The position numbers and the translations under genes were made by a program. From Mycolicibacterium gilvum (GTDB taxonomy: Bacteria > Actinomycetota > Actinomycetes > Mycobacteriales > Mycobacteriaceae), in NCBI RefSeq assembly GCF_900454025.1, contig NZ_UGQM01000001.1:4588001-4652000 (forward strand): a DNA stretch of 64,000 nucleotides, in the 5' to 3' direction. The notes under the pieces are model-generated. The model ran no database searches. It was given only the letters and a program-made list of their open reading frames with translations, and was not told the DNA's origin. Of this stretch, positions 17,160 to 25,269 are shown piece by piece. Each line of letters opens with the position of its first letter. Position 1 is the stretch's first letter.

Positions 17160-17191
17160 GCGCTCGCGCGAAGAGCCGAGGGTCGCGATGA
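17156..17191 (+). CDS. Eleven-codon bridging ORF
   Basis: Reads MSARAKSRGSR. Its ATG overlaps the hydrolase stop (ATGA) and its TGA overlaps the fusion-enzyme ATG (ATGA). The 12-mer GCGATGAGCGCT occurs at both ends (17153 and 17185), so the junction looks duplicated. It may act only as a relay for reinitiating ribosomes. Confidence 0.3.
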   Translation: MSARAKSRGSR

Positions 17192-20091
17192 GCGCTGGCT
17201 TCAACTTCCTGGAGCAGCCCGAACTGCCCGCACCTGCCGTGGATGAGGTTCAGGCGCAACGGATCCTGTCGCAGTCCTACGGCCTGGACGCCCGCGTCAC
17301 GTCGCTGGGCAGTCAGCAGGACAAGAACTTCACCGTGCACGGCGACGACGGGACGGTCCTGGGTGTCCTGAAAGTCGCCAATCCGGCTTTCACCGAAGTG
17401 GAGCTGTGCGCCCAGGACGAGGCGGCCCGGCTCATCGCGGACACCGAACCCGGGCTGCGGGTCTCGGTGCCGCTGCCGAACTCCGCGGGCGAGATGTACA
17501 CCACGGCGACCGATCTGGTCGACGGCACGGCCTTCGTCCGGCTGCTGCGCTACCTGCCCGGCGGAACTCTGCTCGAATCGGGGTACCTGCCGCCGGCGGC
17601 AGTGGCGGGTCTCGGTGATGTGGCGGGACGGGTGAGCCGGGCGTTGAGGGACTTCACCCACCCCGGGTTGGACCGGATCCTGCAGTGGGACCTGCGTTTC
17701 GGCATGGACGTGGTCGACGCGCTCGGCCCGCACGTCACGGATCCGGCGCTTCGAAGCCGCCTGCAGGAGGCGGCCCGTGACGCGTGGTCACGCTTATCGG
17801 CGCTCGACGATGCGCTGCCGCGCCAGGCGGTCCATCTCGACCTGACCGACGCGAATGTGGTCGTCACCCGGACACCAGGGGCGGTGTCTCCCGACGGTGT
17901 CATCGATTTCGGCGACCTGTCCCACACGTGGGCGGTGTCGGAGCTCGCGATCACCGCGTCGTCGGTGCTGGGACATGTCGGCGCGGAGGTGACCTCCACG
18001 CTGCCGGCGATCGGGGCGTTCCACGCGGTACGGCCGCTGTCGGGCGCGGAAGTCGAGGCGCTGTGGCCGATGCTGGTCCTCCGGACCGCGGTGCTCATTG
18101 TCAGCGACGCTCAGCAGGCCGTCCTCGACCCCGACAACGCCTACATCGCTGCGCAGTCCGACAGTGGTATGCGGATGTTCGAGGCGGCGACATCGGTGCC
18201 GATCGACGTGATGACGGAGCTGATCGCGGCGTATCTGGGGCAGGGGCAGCCGCGACCGCCGGTCCGACCCGCGGCGCTGATGATCGCGGTGGACCGGGCC
18301 ACCGCCGTCACGCTGGACCTGTCGACGACGTCGGATCTCTACGACGACGGATTCGCCACGGCCGGCGACCATGCCGGGGCGGCACTGCGACGCGGCGCCC
18401 CGGTGGTGGTCACCCGGCACGGCGAACCGCGGCTGTGCAACGCGCCCCGCCTGAGCCAGGAGGCGCCCGACGTCGTCGCCACCGGGATCGAGCTGTGGAC
18501 TGCAGCCCGCACCGAGCTTGCGGCGCCGTGGGACGGCGAGATCAGCGAGGAGGTGTCGGGACGACTCACGCTGCGCGGCAACGAGTTCGAGCTGACCCTG
18601 GCCGGCGTGACCGAACCTGTCCGGGGCACTGTCAGCGCGGGCGACGTCATCGGGTCGGCGGCGCAGCACGGCCCGGTCGAGATCAGCGTGCGACCCGTCG
18701 GCGCGCCGGTGGCACCGATGTTCGTCCGCAGCGATCTCGCGGCCGGATGGCTCGCCGTGACCCGCGACCCGAGACCACTGCTGGGACTGCCGCCGGCGGT
18801 GACGCACGACGAGGACGATCTGCTGGCCCGCCGCGACGCGAGCTTCGCTCCGGTGCAGGAGTTCTACTACCGGACCCCGCCCCGGATCGAGCGTGGCCGA
18901 CGGCACTATCTGATGTCGACCCGGGCCCGCACCTACCTCGACATGGTCAACAACGTGACCGTGTTGGGCCACGCGCACCCCCGGATCGCGGAGGTCGCCG
19001 CCCGGCAGTTGCGCAGGCTGAACACGAATTCTCGGTTCAACTACGAGGCCGTCGTGGCGTTCAGCGAGCGGCTGGCAGGCCTGCTGCCCGACCCCCTGGA
19101 CACGGTGTTCCTGGTGAACTCCGGTTCGGAGGCCAGCGACCTGGCGATCAGGCTGGCGACCGCGGCGACGGGCCGCCGCGATGTCGTCGCCGTCCGCGAG
19201 GCCTATCACGGGTGGACCTACGGTACCGACGCGGTGTCGACGTCGACCGCGGACAACCCGAATGCGCTTGCCACACGGCCGGACTGGGTCCACACCGTGG
19301 AATCGCCGAACAGCTTCCGCGGGAAGTACCGCGGCGCCGAGTCGTCCCGCTACGCGGCCGACGCGGTGGCACAGATCGAGGCACTGGTCGCGTCGGGACG
19401 TCCCCCCGCGGCGTTCATCTGCGAGAGCGTGTACGGCAACGCCGGTGGCATGGCGCTGCCCGACGGCTACCTGAAGCGGATCTACGCGGCCATCCGGGCC
19501 GCAGGCGGCCTGACCATCTCCGACGAGGTTCAGGTGGGATACGGCCGTCTCGGACAATGGTTCTGGGGATTCCAGCAGCAGGATGCCGTTCCCGACATCG
19601 TGTCGGTCGCCAAGTCGGTCGGCAACGGTTACCCGGTGGGAGCGGTGATCACCACCCGTGCGGTGGCCGAGGCCTTCGCCGCCGAGGGGTACTTCTTCTC
19701 GTCGACCGGCGGCAGTCCGCTGTCGTGCGCGATCGGCATGACGGTGCTCGACGTGCTCCGCGATGAAGGGTTGCAGGACAACGCCCTTCGGGTGGGCGGT
19801 CACCTCAAGGGCCGTCTCGAGGGCCTTCGCGACAAGCACCCCTTGATCGGGACCGTGCACGGCTTCGGCCTCTACCTGGGCGTCGAGATGGTCCGCGATC
19901 CGCAGACTTTGGAGCCCGCGCCCGAGGAGACCGCGGCGATCTGTGACCGTATGCTCGACCTCGGCGTGATCATCCAGCCGACGGGTGACCACCAGAACAT
20001 TCTCAAGACCAAGCCGCCGCTGTGCATCGACGTTGAGGCGGCCGACTTCTACGTCGACACGCTCGACCGGGTACTGACCGAAGGATGGTGA
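17188..20091 (+). CDS. APH-type kinase / class III aminotransferase fusion
   Basis: 967 residues in three parts. Residues 1-370 are an aminoglycoside-phosphotransferase-type kinase: catalytic loop H216-L-D218 with N223, and metal-binding D240 in IDFGD. Residues about 380-545 are a beta-rich domain resembling a non-catalytic M23-peptidase barrel. Residues about 555-967 are a PLP class III aminotransferase, with NSGSEASDLA, the SDEVQVGYGR motif and the Schiff-base lysine K809 in AKSVGNGYP. The same domain order occurs in proteins related to hydroxylysine kinase (AGPHD1) and ethanolamine-phosphate or phosphohydroxylysine phospho-lyases (AGXT2L). A plausible role is phosphorylating an amino alcohol, then PLP-dependent elimination; the substrate is unknown. 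The ATG at 17188 overlaps the preceding stop. Confidence 0.85.
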   Translation: MSAGFNFLEQPELPAPAVDEVQAQRILSQSYGLDARVTSLGSQQDKNFTVHGDDGTVLGVLKVANPAFTEVELCAQDEAARLIADTEPGLRVSVPLPNSAGEMYTTATDLVDGTAFVRLLRYLPGGTLLESGYLPPAAVAGLGDVAGRVSRALRDFTHPGLDRILQWDLRFGMDVVDALGPHVTDPALRSRLQEAARDAWSRLSALDDALPRQAVHLDLTDANVVVTRTPGAVSPDGVIDFGDLSHTWAVSELAITASSVLGHVGAEVTSTLPAIGAFHAVRPLSGAEVEALWPMLVLRTAVLIVSDAQQAVLDPDNAYIAAQSDSGMRMFEAATSVPIDVMTELIAAYLGQGQPRPPVRPAALMIAVDRATAVTLDLSTTSDLYDDGFATAGDHAGAALRRGAPVVVTRHGEPRLCNAPRLSQEAPDVVATGIELWTAARTELAAPWDGEISEEVSGRLTLRGNEFELTLAGVTEPVRGTVSAGDVIGSAAQHGPVEISVRPVGAPVAPMFVRSDLAAGWLAVTRDPRPLLGLPPAVTHDEDDLLARRDASFAPVQEFYYRTPPRIERGRRHYLMSTRARTYLDMVNNVTVLGHAHPRIAEVAARQLRRLNTNSRFNYEAVVAFSERLAGLLPDPLDTVFLVNSGSEASDLAIRLATAATGRRDVVAVREAYHGWTYGTDAVSTSTADNPNALATRPDWVHTVESPNSFRGKYRGAESSRYAADAVAQIEALVASGRPPAAFICESVYGNAGGMALPDGYLKRIYAAIRAAGGLTISDEVQVGYGRLGQWFWGFQQQDAVPDIVSVAKSVGNGYPVGAVITTRAVAEAFAAEGYFFSSTGGSPLSCAIGMTVLDVLRDEGLQDNALRVGGHLKGRLEGLRDKHPLIGTVHGFGLYLGVEMVRDPQTLEPAPEETAAICDRMLDLGVIIQPTGDHQNILKTKPPLCIDVEAADFYVDTLDRVLTEGW

Positions 20092-20097
20092 CGATCG

Positions 20098-20472
20098 ATG
20101 GCACGCTCCGCTGACGACGTGGTGACGGAGTTCTGCGCGAAGTGGGCGACGCCCGATCCCGCCGAGCTCAGCGCATTCTTCACCGAAGACGGTGTCTATC
20201 ACAACATCCCGATGGAGCGGGTGGTCGGCAGAGCCGCCATCGCGGACTTCATCGCCGACTTCACCGCGGCGGTCGACGGGATCGATTTCCAGGTGCACCA
20301 CCAGGTCGCTTCGGGGAATCTCGTCTTCAACGAGCGCACCGATGTGATGCGGTTCAAGGACGGCCGTGAGCTCGCGCTGCCCGTGACAGGGGTCTTCCAG
20401 ATCGCCGACGGCCGGATCGCGGCGTGGCGTGATTACTTCGACATGTCCACCGTCGCCGCTGCGTGGTCCTAG
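20098..20472 (+). CDS. Limonene-1,2-epoxide-hydrolase-like protein
   Basis: 124 residues, SnoaL/NTF2-like fold. The five residues that define limonene-1,2-epoxide hydrolase catalysis can be placed: Tyr34 and Asn36 (VYHNIPM), Arg80 and Asp82 (ERTDVM), and Asp112 (WRDYFD). This matches the Asp-Arg-Asp triad plus water-positioning Tyr/Asn, as in Mtb EphG (Rv2740). It starts six bases after the fusion enzyme and is probably co-transcribed. It converges with the next gene, overlapping by 4 bp. Epoxide hydrolysis is a well-supported inference; the physiological epoxide is unknown. Confidence 0.78.
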   Translation: MARSADDVVTEFCAKWATPDPAELSAFFTEDGVYHNIPMERVVGRAAIADFIADFTAAVDGIDFQVHHQVASGNLVFNERTDVMRFKDGRELALPVTGVFQIADGRIAAWRDYFDMSTVAAAWS

Positions 20473-21452
20473 ACCAGCAGCGGCACCGTGTCGAGCGGTT
20501 CCCCGGTCAGGATCTCGAACATCGCTCGCCGGCTGACCAGTTCGGTCCGGGCGAATGCCTTACCCGCCACCTGGATCCGGCAGTGGGCGAGCGCCGAGTT
20601 GTAGCAGTACTTCACGCCGCCGTGGGTGTCGGCATACGTCAGACCGATGACGTCCGCGGGCTCGGTGACGATCTCGCCCTCGATCATCTTGTCGCCCACC
20701 CGGGCACCGAACGTCCACCGGAACGGTGTGTAGCGGCCGTGCGTCTGCAGGCTGCCGCGGATCGAGCGCACCGCGAACTCGTGCCCGGCGTGCCGGAACA
20801 CGAACAGGGTGGCGCCCGGCAGCAGGACGGGCCCGAGGGCGGTCCGCGCCGTGACGATCTCGAATGTCGAGTCGGGAGCGTCGTCGAAACCGCACACCTG
20901 CCCGTAGGCGTACGCAGGGGTGTGCCTGGTCCCCCAGTTGTGGTTCACACTGCCCGTCCAGCCGTCGACATCCACCACGCGGTCCTCGATCTCGAGGCGG
21001 CCGTCGAAGCGCGCCAGCGGATGACGGACCATCGTCTTGGCGGGTGGGAACTTCCGCTGGTAGGCCGAGTCGGCCAGCACCCGTACCGGGTCGTGGCCGG
21101 CGGAGCTGATCGAGAGCTCCCACCGGGCTGTCGGGAGCCTCCCTGTCGCTGAGGTGTCGTCGAGTGCCGTGGCCGCGATGCGGGCCGTCCAGGGGTCGCG
21201 GTCGAACACCGCGTCGTCGATCGGGTACTGCTGTTTGAGCGCGCGATGGCCGGACCGGTCGAACATCATCACCCACACATCGGCACTGGCAGCGCCCGTG
21301 GTCGTCAGCAGCAGCGTCTCCCGCAGCCACACCGCGCGTTCGCCGTCCGGGTCGTTGGCCCGCAGGAACCGACTCTCGTAATAGGGGGCTTCGGCGATCG
21401 TCACCGCACCAGCATCCAATACTGGAGGCGTGACGGGAATGCTGATCCTCAT
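20469..21452 (-). CDS. Uncharacterised protein, possible lipocalin-like fold
   Basis: 327 residues, not assigned to a named family with confidence. No signal peptide or membrane helix is evident. The centre carries [15 protein letters not shown] and [10 protein letters not shown]; a Trp-Thr-Gly...Asn-Trp-Gly pattern recalls the CrtC/AttH-like and tocopherol-cyclase-like beta-barrel proteins, which handle hydrophobic ligands, but this is only a resemblance. The ATG at 21452 has GAGGACGC upstream and would overlap the start of the divergent cyclase gene by 23 bp. A later GTG at 21404 would avoid that overlap. Confidence 0.6.
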   Translation of the reverse strand: MRISIPVTPPVLDAGAVTIAEAPYYESRFLRANDPDGERAVWLRETLLLTTTGAASADVWVMMFDRSGHRALKQQYPIDDAVFDRDPWTARIAATALDDTSATGRLPTARWELSISSAGHDPVRVLADSAYQRKFPPAKTMVRHPLARFDGRLEIEDRVVDVDGWTGSVNHNWGTRHTPAYAYGQVCGFDDAPDSTFEIVTARTALGPVLLPGATLFVFRHAGHEFAVRSIRGSLQTHGRYTPFRWTFGARVGDKMIEGEIVTEPADVIGLTYADTHGGVKYCYNSALAHCRIQVAGKAFARTELVSRRAMFEILTGEPLDTVPLLV

Positions 21453-22230
21453 ATGCGTCCTCGCGGCGCTGGCTGCCGGGCTGGGTGCGGCGCTGGTCGT
21501 GCAGACACGTCGCCTCGCGGCCGCGCGGCAGGAGGCCGACGAGTTGCGTCACCGCCTCGACACCAGACAACTGCTGGTGTCGGGCGGCACGAAGGCCGTG
21601 AAGACGGTGTGGCAGACGGCGAACATTCTGCGCAAGGACGGGTTCGGTGCTGCAGTGCGGTCCTCGATCGAGGAACTGGCCGACTGGGCCGAGGTGGAGC
21701 GGCCCGACCTGGCGCGGCTGTCGCTCAACGGCCGGTTGACGATCATGTTCTCCGACATCGAGGAGTCCACGGCGCTCAACGAGCGCATCGGGGACCGTGC
21801 GTTCGTGCGGCTGATCGGCAGACACGACAAGTCGGTGCGCAAGTTCGTCGACAAGCACGAAGGACATGTCGTCAAGAGTCAGGGCGACGGGTTCATGGTC
21901 GCGTTCGCCAAGCCGGAACAGGCGGTGCGCTGCGGCCTCGACATCCAGCACTCACTTGCGCGCCGCCCGAACGACATCCGGGTCCGGATGGGTGTGCACA
22001 CCGGCAAGTCGGTGCTGCGCGGCGACGACGTGTTCGGGCGCAACGTCGCGATGGCGGCCCGAGTGGCCGCTGCCGCCGACGGCGGGGAGATTCTGGTCAG
22101 CAGCGCGGTGCACAGGGCGCTGGCGGACTGCGAAGACCTCGCGTTCGACGAGCAGCGCGACGTCGAACTCAAGGGCTTCTCCGGTTCGCACACGCTCTAC
22201 CCGGTGCGCTCGGCCTCGGCGAGCCGCTGA
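21430..22230 (+). CDS. Membrane-anchored class III adenylate/guanylate cyclase
   Basis: 266 residues: one N-terminal membrane helix (about 4-24), a short linker and a class III cyclase domain (about 100-260). Both metal aspartates are present (D109 in FSDIEES, D153 in QGDGF), as are the purine-contacting Lys149 and Asp200 and the transition-state Arg211. The usual Asn two helical turns before that Arg is Ala207, with an Asn two residues earlier (GRNVAMAAR). Activity may therefore be altered, though this pattern occurs in other actinobacterial cyclases. The start could be GTG 21430 or ATG 21439. Confidence 0.82.
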   Translation: MTGMLILICVLAALAAGLGAALVVQTRRLAAARQEADELRHRLDTRQLLVSGGTKAVKTVWQTANILRKDGFGAAVRSSIEELADWAEVERPDLARLSLNGRLTIMFSDIEESTALNERIGDRAFVRLIGRHDKSVRKFVDKHEGHVVKSQGDGFMVAFAKPEQAVRCGLDIQHSLARRPNDIRVRMGVHTGKSVLRGDDVFGRNVAMAARVAAAADGGEILVSSAVHRALADCEDLAFDEQRDVELKGFSGSHTLYPVRSASASR

Positions 22231-22358
22231 TGGAGGCGGGCGCGGATGTCGTCGGGGGTGTAGGCGTTTCGGCGCCGCTGATCGCGCGCAACCAGCGCCC
22301 CGCCTGCGACGACGCCGGCCACACCGGCGAGTCCGACCCACTTCCAGATCCCACGCAT
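22197..22358 (-). CDS. Small single-pass membrane protein
   Basis: 53 residues: MRGIWKWVG leads into one Gly/Ala/Val-rich helix, then [23 protein letters not shown], a charged amphipathic tail placed in the cytoplasm by its Arg cluster. It converges on the cyclase gene, overlapping its 3' end by 34 bp, and starts 28 bp from the divergent papain-like gene. No function is known. Coding quality is supported by the helix-plus-basic-tail design and the clean ATG. Confidence 0.6.
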   Translation of the reverse strand: MRGIWKWVGLAGVAGVVAGGALVARDQRRRNAYTPDDIRARLHQRLAEAERTG

Positions 22359-22373
22359 GCCCCACAGTCTGCA

Positions 22374-22379
22374 TAAGCT
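22374..22379 (+). promoter_or_regulatory. -10 element of permuted papain-like gene
   Basis: TAAGCT followed by six bases and ATG at 22386; consistent with a leaderless SigA promoter and it fixes the start of that gene. Confidence 0.5.
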
Positions 22380-22385
22380 GCGGGG

Positions 22386-23078
22386 ATGAATCCAAGCACG
22401 GTGCCTCTCGAGCGTGCGCTGGACGAGACTCGGACCGGCGACATCTGGCTCTTCCGCGGGCAATCGGGGCCGGATCGGGCGATCCAGTCGATGACCAACA
22501 GCCCGGTGAACCACGTCGGGATGACGGTGGCCGTCGATGACCTGCCGCCGTTGATCTGGCACGCCGAACTCGGCGACAAGCTGCTCGACCTGTGGACGGG
22601 CACCCACCACCGCGGGGTGCAACTCAACGACCTGCGGGCGGCCGTCGAGCGGTGGGTGCACACCTACGGTCAGCGCTGCTGGCTGCGCCAACTCCACCCC
22701 TATGCCACCCGCGAGCAGGAGGACCGGATGCTGCGCGTGATCGCACGCATGGACGGGACCCCGTTTCCGACGACGGCGAGGCTGACGGGTCGGTGGATGC
22801 GCGGGCGGATTCCGGTCGTGAGTGACTTCACCCGGGGAATCCCGTTCGTGCACAAGAAGGTTCGCGAAACGGCCGAACGCCGGAAGGCGGAGCGGGCCAA
22901 GGTGGGATTGCAGACGGCCTATTGCGCCGAGACCGTTGCCATCACCTACGAGGAGATGGGTCTGCTGGAGACCGAGAAGCACTCGAACTGGTTCGATCCC
23001 GGATCGTTCTGGAGCGGCGACGAACTACCGCTGATGCAGGGTTACCGGCTCGGCGACGAGGTCGAGGTGGTCCCGTAG
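22386..23078 (+). CDS. Permuted papain-like (YiiX/NlpC-P60 type) protein
   Basis: 230 residues. The N-terminus shows TGDIWLFRG followed by the conserved His in NHVGMTV, and the Cys lies late, in TAYCAETVA. His before Cys is the circularly permuted order of the YiiX/YebB/LRAT-like NlpC/P60 superfamily. Members are amidases, acyltransferases or peptidases acting on wall peptides or lipids. No signal peptide is present, so a cytoplasmic lipid or amide substrate is as likely as peptidoglycan. A TAAGCT box six bases before the ATG implies a leaderless mRNA. Confidence 0.72.
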   Translation: MNPSTVPLERALDETRTGDIWLFRGQSGPDRAIQSMTNSPVNHVGMTVAVDDLPPLIWHAELGDKLLDLWTGTHHRGVQLNDLRAAVERWVHTYGQRCWLRQLHPYATREQEDRMLRVIARMDGTPFPTTARLTGRWMRGRIPVVSDFTRGIPFVHKKVRETAERRKAERAKVGLQTAYCAETVAITYEEMGLLETEKHSNWFDPGSFWSGDELPLMQGYRLGDEVEVVP

Positions 23079-23193
23079 CCGGGTTGGTTGCCGCCGCGGC
23101 CGCGAAACGCCGCACGAGTTGTCGTCGCCGCGGCGTCACGAGTGGTTTGCTGTGGGGCAGCACGTGCATTCGGCACGCAACAAGGAGCTCAGC

Positions 23194-23841
23194 ATGCCGA
23201 CGCCCACCGACCACGACCCGGAATCCGAGGCGCCACCGCGGCGCCGCCTCGGCCGCGGAGCGGCCATCGCGATCGTCCTCGCGTCGGTCGCCACCCTCGC
23301 CGTCGTGATCGTGATGATGATCTCGAACCCCGGCCCGATCCACGTGCAATCGATTCCGGCGCAACCGAATCCGACATCCGCAGGACCCACGGCGCCGGCC
23401 GCTGCGTCCCCGTCCACGCCGGTGTCGCCGCTACCCTCCGCCCCGGCCCCGACGTCGACCTCCTCCACCCCGACGACCTCCACCCCGTCGCCGACACCCT
23501 CGACCGCACCCTCGACGACCCAGACGGCCGGACCCGCCGTGGACTCCCAGGGGTTCGTCGACTCCGCCCGGTGCGACTCGGGAGACCGGCCGATCGCCAT
23601 CGCCCGGACCGAGCGCTCGACGATGGTGGTGTGCGAGTCGGCCGACGGGACCCTGGAGTACCAGGGGGTGCGTCTACGCGACGGCGCGTCGCTGACACTC
23701 GACGACGTGACGCCGATCCCGGCCGGGTTCGAGGTGCGCAACGGGGGCACCACCTACCGGCTGTCGCCCACCGAACTCGTGGTGCTCTCCGGCGAGGAGC
23801 TGCAGAGCCGCGACCCGATGGTGGAATTCCGGGTGCAGTGA
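23194..23841 (+). CDS. Membrane-anchored protein with Pro/Ser/Thr linker
   Basis: 215 residues: about 25 charged cytoplasmic residues (PPRRRLGRG), one membrane helix (AAIAIVLASVATLAVVIVMM), a 65-residue Pro/Ser/Thr-rich linker of the kind that crosses peptidoglycan, and a globular C-terminus with two Cys (ARCDSGDRP and MVVCESADG) that could form a disulfide. The layout resembles the sensor part of mycobacterial membrane proteins but no family is recognised. An in-frame GTG lies 25 codons upstream; the ATG at 23194, with AAGGAGCTCAGC before it, is far better. Confidence 0.68.
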   Translation: MPTPTDHDPESEAPPRRRLGRGAAIAIVLASVATLAVVIVMMISNPGPIHVQSIPAQPNPTSAGPTAPAAASPSTPVSPLPSAPAPTSTSSTPTTSTPSPTPSTAPSTTQTAGPAVDSQGFVDSARCDSGDRPIAIARTERSTMVVCESADGTLEYQGVRLRDGASLTLDDVTPIPAGFEVRNGGTTYRLSPTELVVLSGEELQSRDPMVEFRVQ

Positions 23842-23849
23842 TCCCAGCG

Positions 23850-24299
23850 CTAACCGAGGTATTCGAACGGTTCGCTGCCCGGGTACCAGGCCTTCGAGTC
23901 GCCGTCCGTGAAATCCGACAGCATCGCGATCTGAGGCCCGCGCAGCTCGTCGGGTTCCGGCCGCAGGATGAGCACCGCGCCGTCGGTGACGATCCGGATG
24001 CCGTTGCGTGGGATTTCGCGCGTCTCAATGACGTGGTGGCCGATCAGAGCGCGGATGGCGTCCGCGTAGCCGGGATCACCGTCGGCGAGTGAGCCCGACG
24101 GCGTCTCGACCGTCGGGGTGACCTCGCAGGTGAGCACCGGCACCTCCGCCGAGCCTGGGCAGGCGAACGCGAACTGCACGAATCCGCCGTTGAAGTGGAT
24201 CGATTGCAGGTGACAGCCCACAAGGCGGGAGAGAAGGTCGGCGGTCCGGTTCTCGGTGGAGCTCAGCCGTGAGCCGGCTGTGTGATCTTGTTGGTTCAT
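23850..24299 (-). CDS. Hypothetical protein
   Basis: 149 residues from the ATG at 24299; soluble, acidic, without signal peptide or recognised domain. A segment LLSRLVGCHLQSIHFNGGFVQFAF followed by PVLTCEVTP suggests a small alpha/beta fold. The frame remains open to 24416, so a start up to 39 codons earlier is possible and the true start is uncertain. It converges with the preceding gene, 8 bp away. Confidence 0.55.
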   Translation of the reverse strand: MNQQDHTAGSRLSSTENRTADLLSRLVGCHLQSIHFNGGFVQFAFACPGSAEVPVLTCEVTPTVETPSGSLADGDPGYADAIRALIGHHVIETREIPRNGIRIVTDGAVLILRPEPDELRGPQIAMLSDFTDGDSKAWYPGSEPFEYLG

Positions 24300-24540
24300 A
24301 TGCCGAACAGTCCGGTGGTGTGAGTCTCTTTCAAGAACCTTCCTCATTCTTGTCGCACCCAATGACATCGTCACGGTCCCCGGACCCCTGATTTGTATTA
24401 AGACACTAACGCACACGGGACCGTCCCACGGACCTTGGGCACACCTGTGAAGTCCCTGTATGCGACGGCCGCGTCATCGGAATCGGAGGTGTACCGCGTT
24501 CGTGACCCTGCCGCGACCGTGGCCGGGCAAGCTGACCACC
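24300..24540. other. Intergenic region
   Basis: About 240 bp between two divergent short genes. It contains AT-rich stretches unusual for this window (GATTTGTATTAAGACACTAA near 24390) and a small GGGAC/GTCCC inverted repeat at about 24419-24430. It presumably holds the promoter of the leftward hypothetical gene; no firm -10/-35 pair was assigned. Confidence 0.35.
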
Positions 24541-24762
24541 ATGACTGCGCTCGGACTGTTCGCAGCCGTGTCTGCAGCACTGTGGATCGGTTATCTCATC
24601 GGTCACCGCCGTGGATCGCGGAAGCACTCCTGGAGAGAGCGCACCAGCCGCGCGACATTGGGCCGCCAGGCGGTCAGCCTAATCGCGATGGTGACGCTCA
24701 GCGAGTTGGAGCGGACCGCCCGTAAGCGACTGCCTGCGCTGCTGCATCGTGTCGCGCGGTAG
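24541..24762 (+). CDS. Small single-pass membrane protein
   Basis: 73 residues from the ATG at 24541: one N-terminal helix (ALGLFAAVSAALWIGYLIG), then a strongly basic tail with RRGSRKHSWRERTSR and LERTARKRL. The frame is open for 27 more codons upstream, but those lack membrane-protein character. The basic tail suggests association with anionic lipid or nucleic acid. The stop overlaps the -10 box of the next gene. No known family was recognised. Confidence 0.5.
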   Translation: MTALGLFAAVSAALWIGYLIGHRRGSRKHSWRERTSRATLGRQAVSLIAMVTLSELERTARKRLPALLHRVAR

Positions 24763-24765
24763 GTT
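24760..24765 (+). promoter_or_regulatory. -10 element of Ddn-like gene
   Basis: TAGGTT with six bases to the ATG at 24772; leaderless arrangement that supports this start. Confidence 0.5.
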
Positions 24766-24771
24766 GCGTCA

Positions 24772-25266
24772 ATGCCGCTGCGCCATGTCGACCCCCACCG
24801 CCGACGCGGGCACCGCTACGACCAGGGCGTGCGCTTCGGGCGGTCGAAGTTCGGGCAGTTCATGGCGCGCCACATCGCACGCCGCACCGATCCGATCCTG
24901 TTCCGCCTGAGCAAGGGCCGGATCAACATGGGCCCGATCGTCAACGCGCCGCTGCGGACGACCGGCGCGAAGTCCGGAAAGCCCCGCGAAGTCCAGCTCA
25001 CGTACTTTCACGACGGGTCGGACGTCATCCTCGTCGCCTCCAACTTCGGAGGCAGCAGCCACCCGCAGTGGTATCACAACCTGAAAGCGAACCCCGAGTG
25101 CACGTTCGGCCAGGAGCCGTTCACCGCCGCCGAGGTCACCGATGCCGAAGAACACCGACGTCTCTACGAGCTCGCCGAGCGCGTCTACGCCGGCTACCGC
25201 GACTACCGCGAGAAGACGTCGGTCACCGGCCGCGACATCCCGGTCTTCCGGTTGACGCCGCGCTGA
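24772..25266 (+). CDS. F420H2-dependent Ddn-like oxidoreductase
   Basis: 164 residues of the deazaflavin-dependent nitroreductase (Ddn) family, split-barrel fold. Diagnostic pieces are LRTTGAKSGKPREVQL, DVILVASNFGG and HPQWYHNLKANP, which bind the F420 phosphate tail and deazaflavin. Family members reduce quinones in the membrane, and Ddn of M. tuberculosis activates bicyclic nitroimidazoles. The basic N-terminus (RHVDPHRRRGHRYDQG) may aid membrane contact. The gene is monocistronic and converges with a lipoprotein gene 3 bp away. The natural acceptor is unknown. Confidence 0.88.
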   Translation: MPLRHVDPHRRRGHRYDQGVRFGRSKFGQFMARHIARRTDPILFRLSKGRINMGPIVNAPLRTTGAKSGKPREVQLTYFHDGSDVILVASNFGGSSHPQWYHNLKANPECTFGQEPFTAAEVTDAEEHRRLYELAERVYAGYRDYREKTSVTGRDIPVFRLTPR

Positions 25267-25269
25267 CGG

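Noticed and set aside
17794..20301. 835-codon open frame antisense to the fusion enzyme
   Set aside because: No domain or motif; it shadows a three-domain enzyme with catalytic residues in place.
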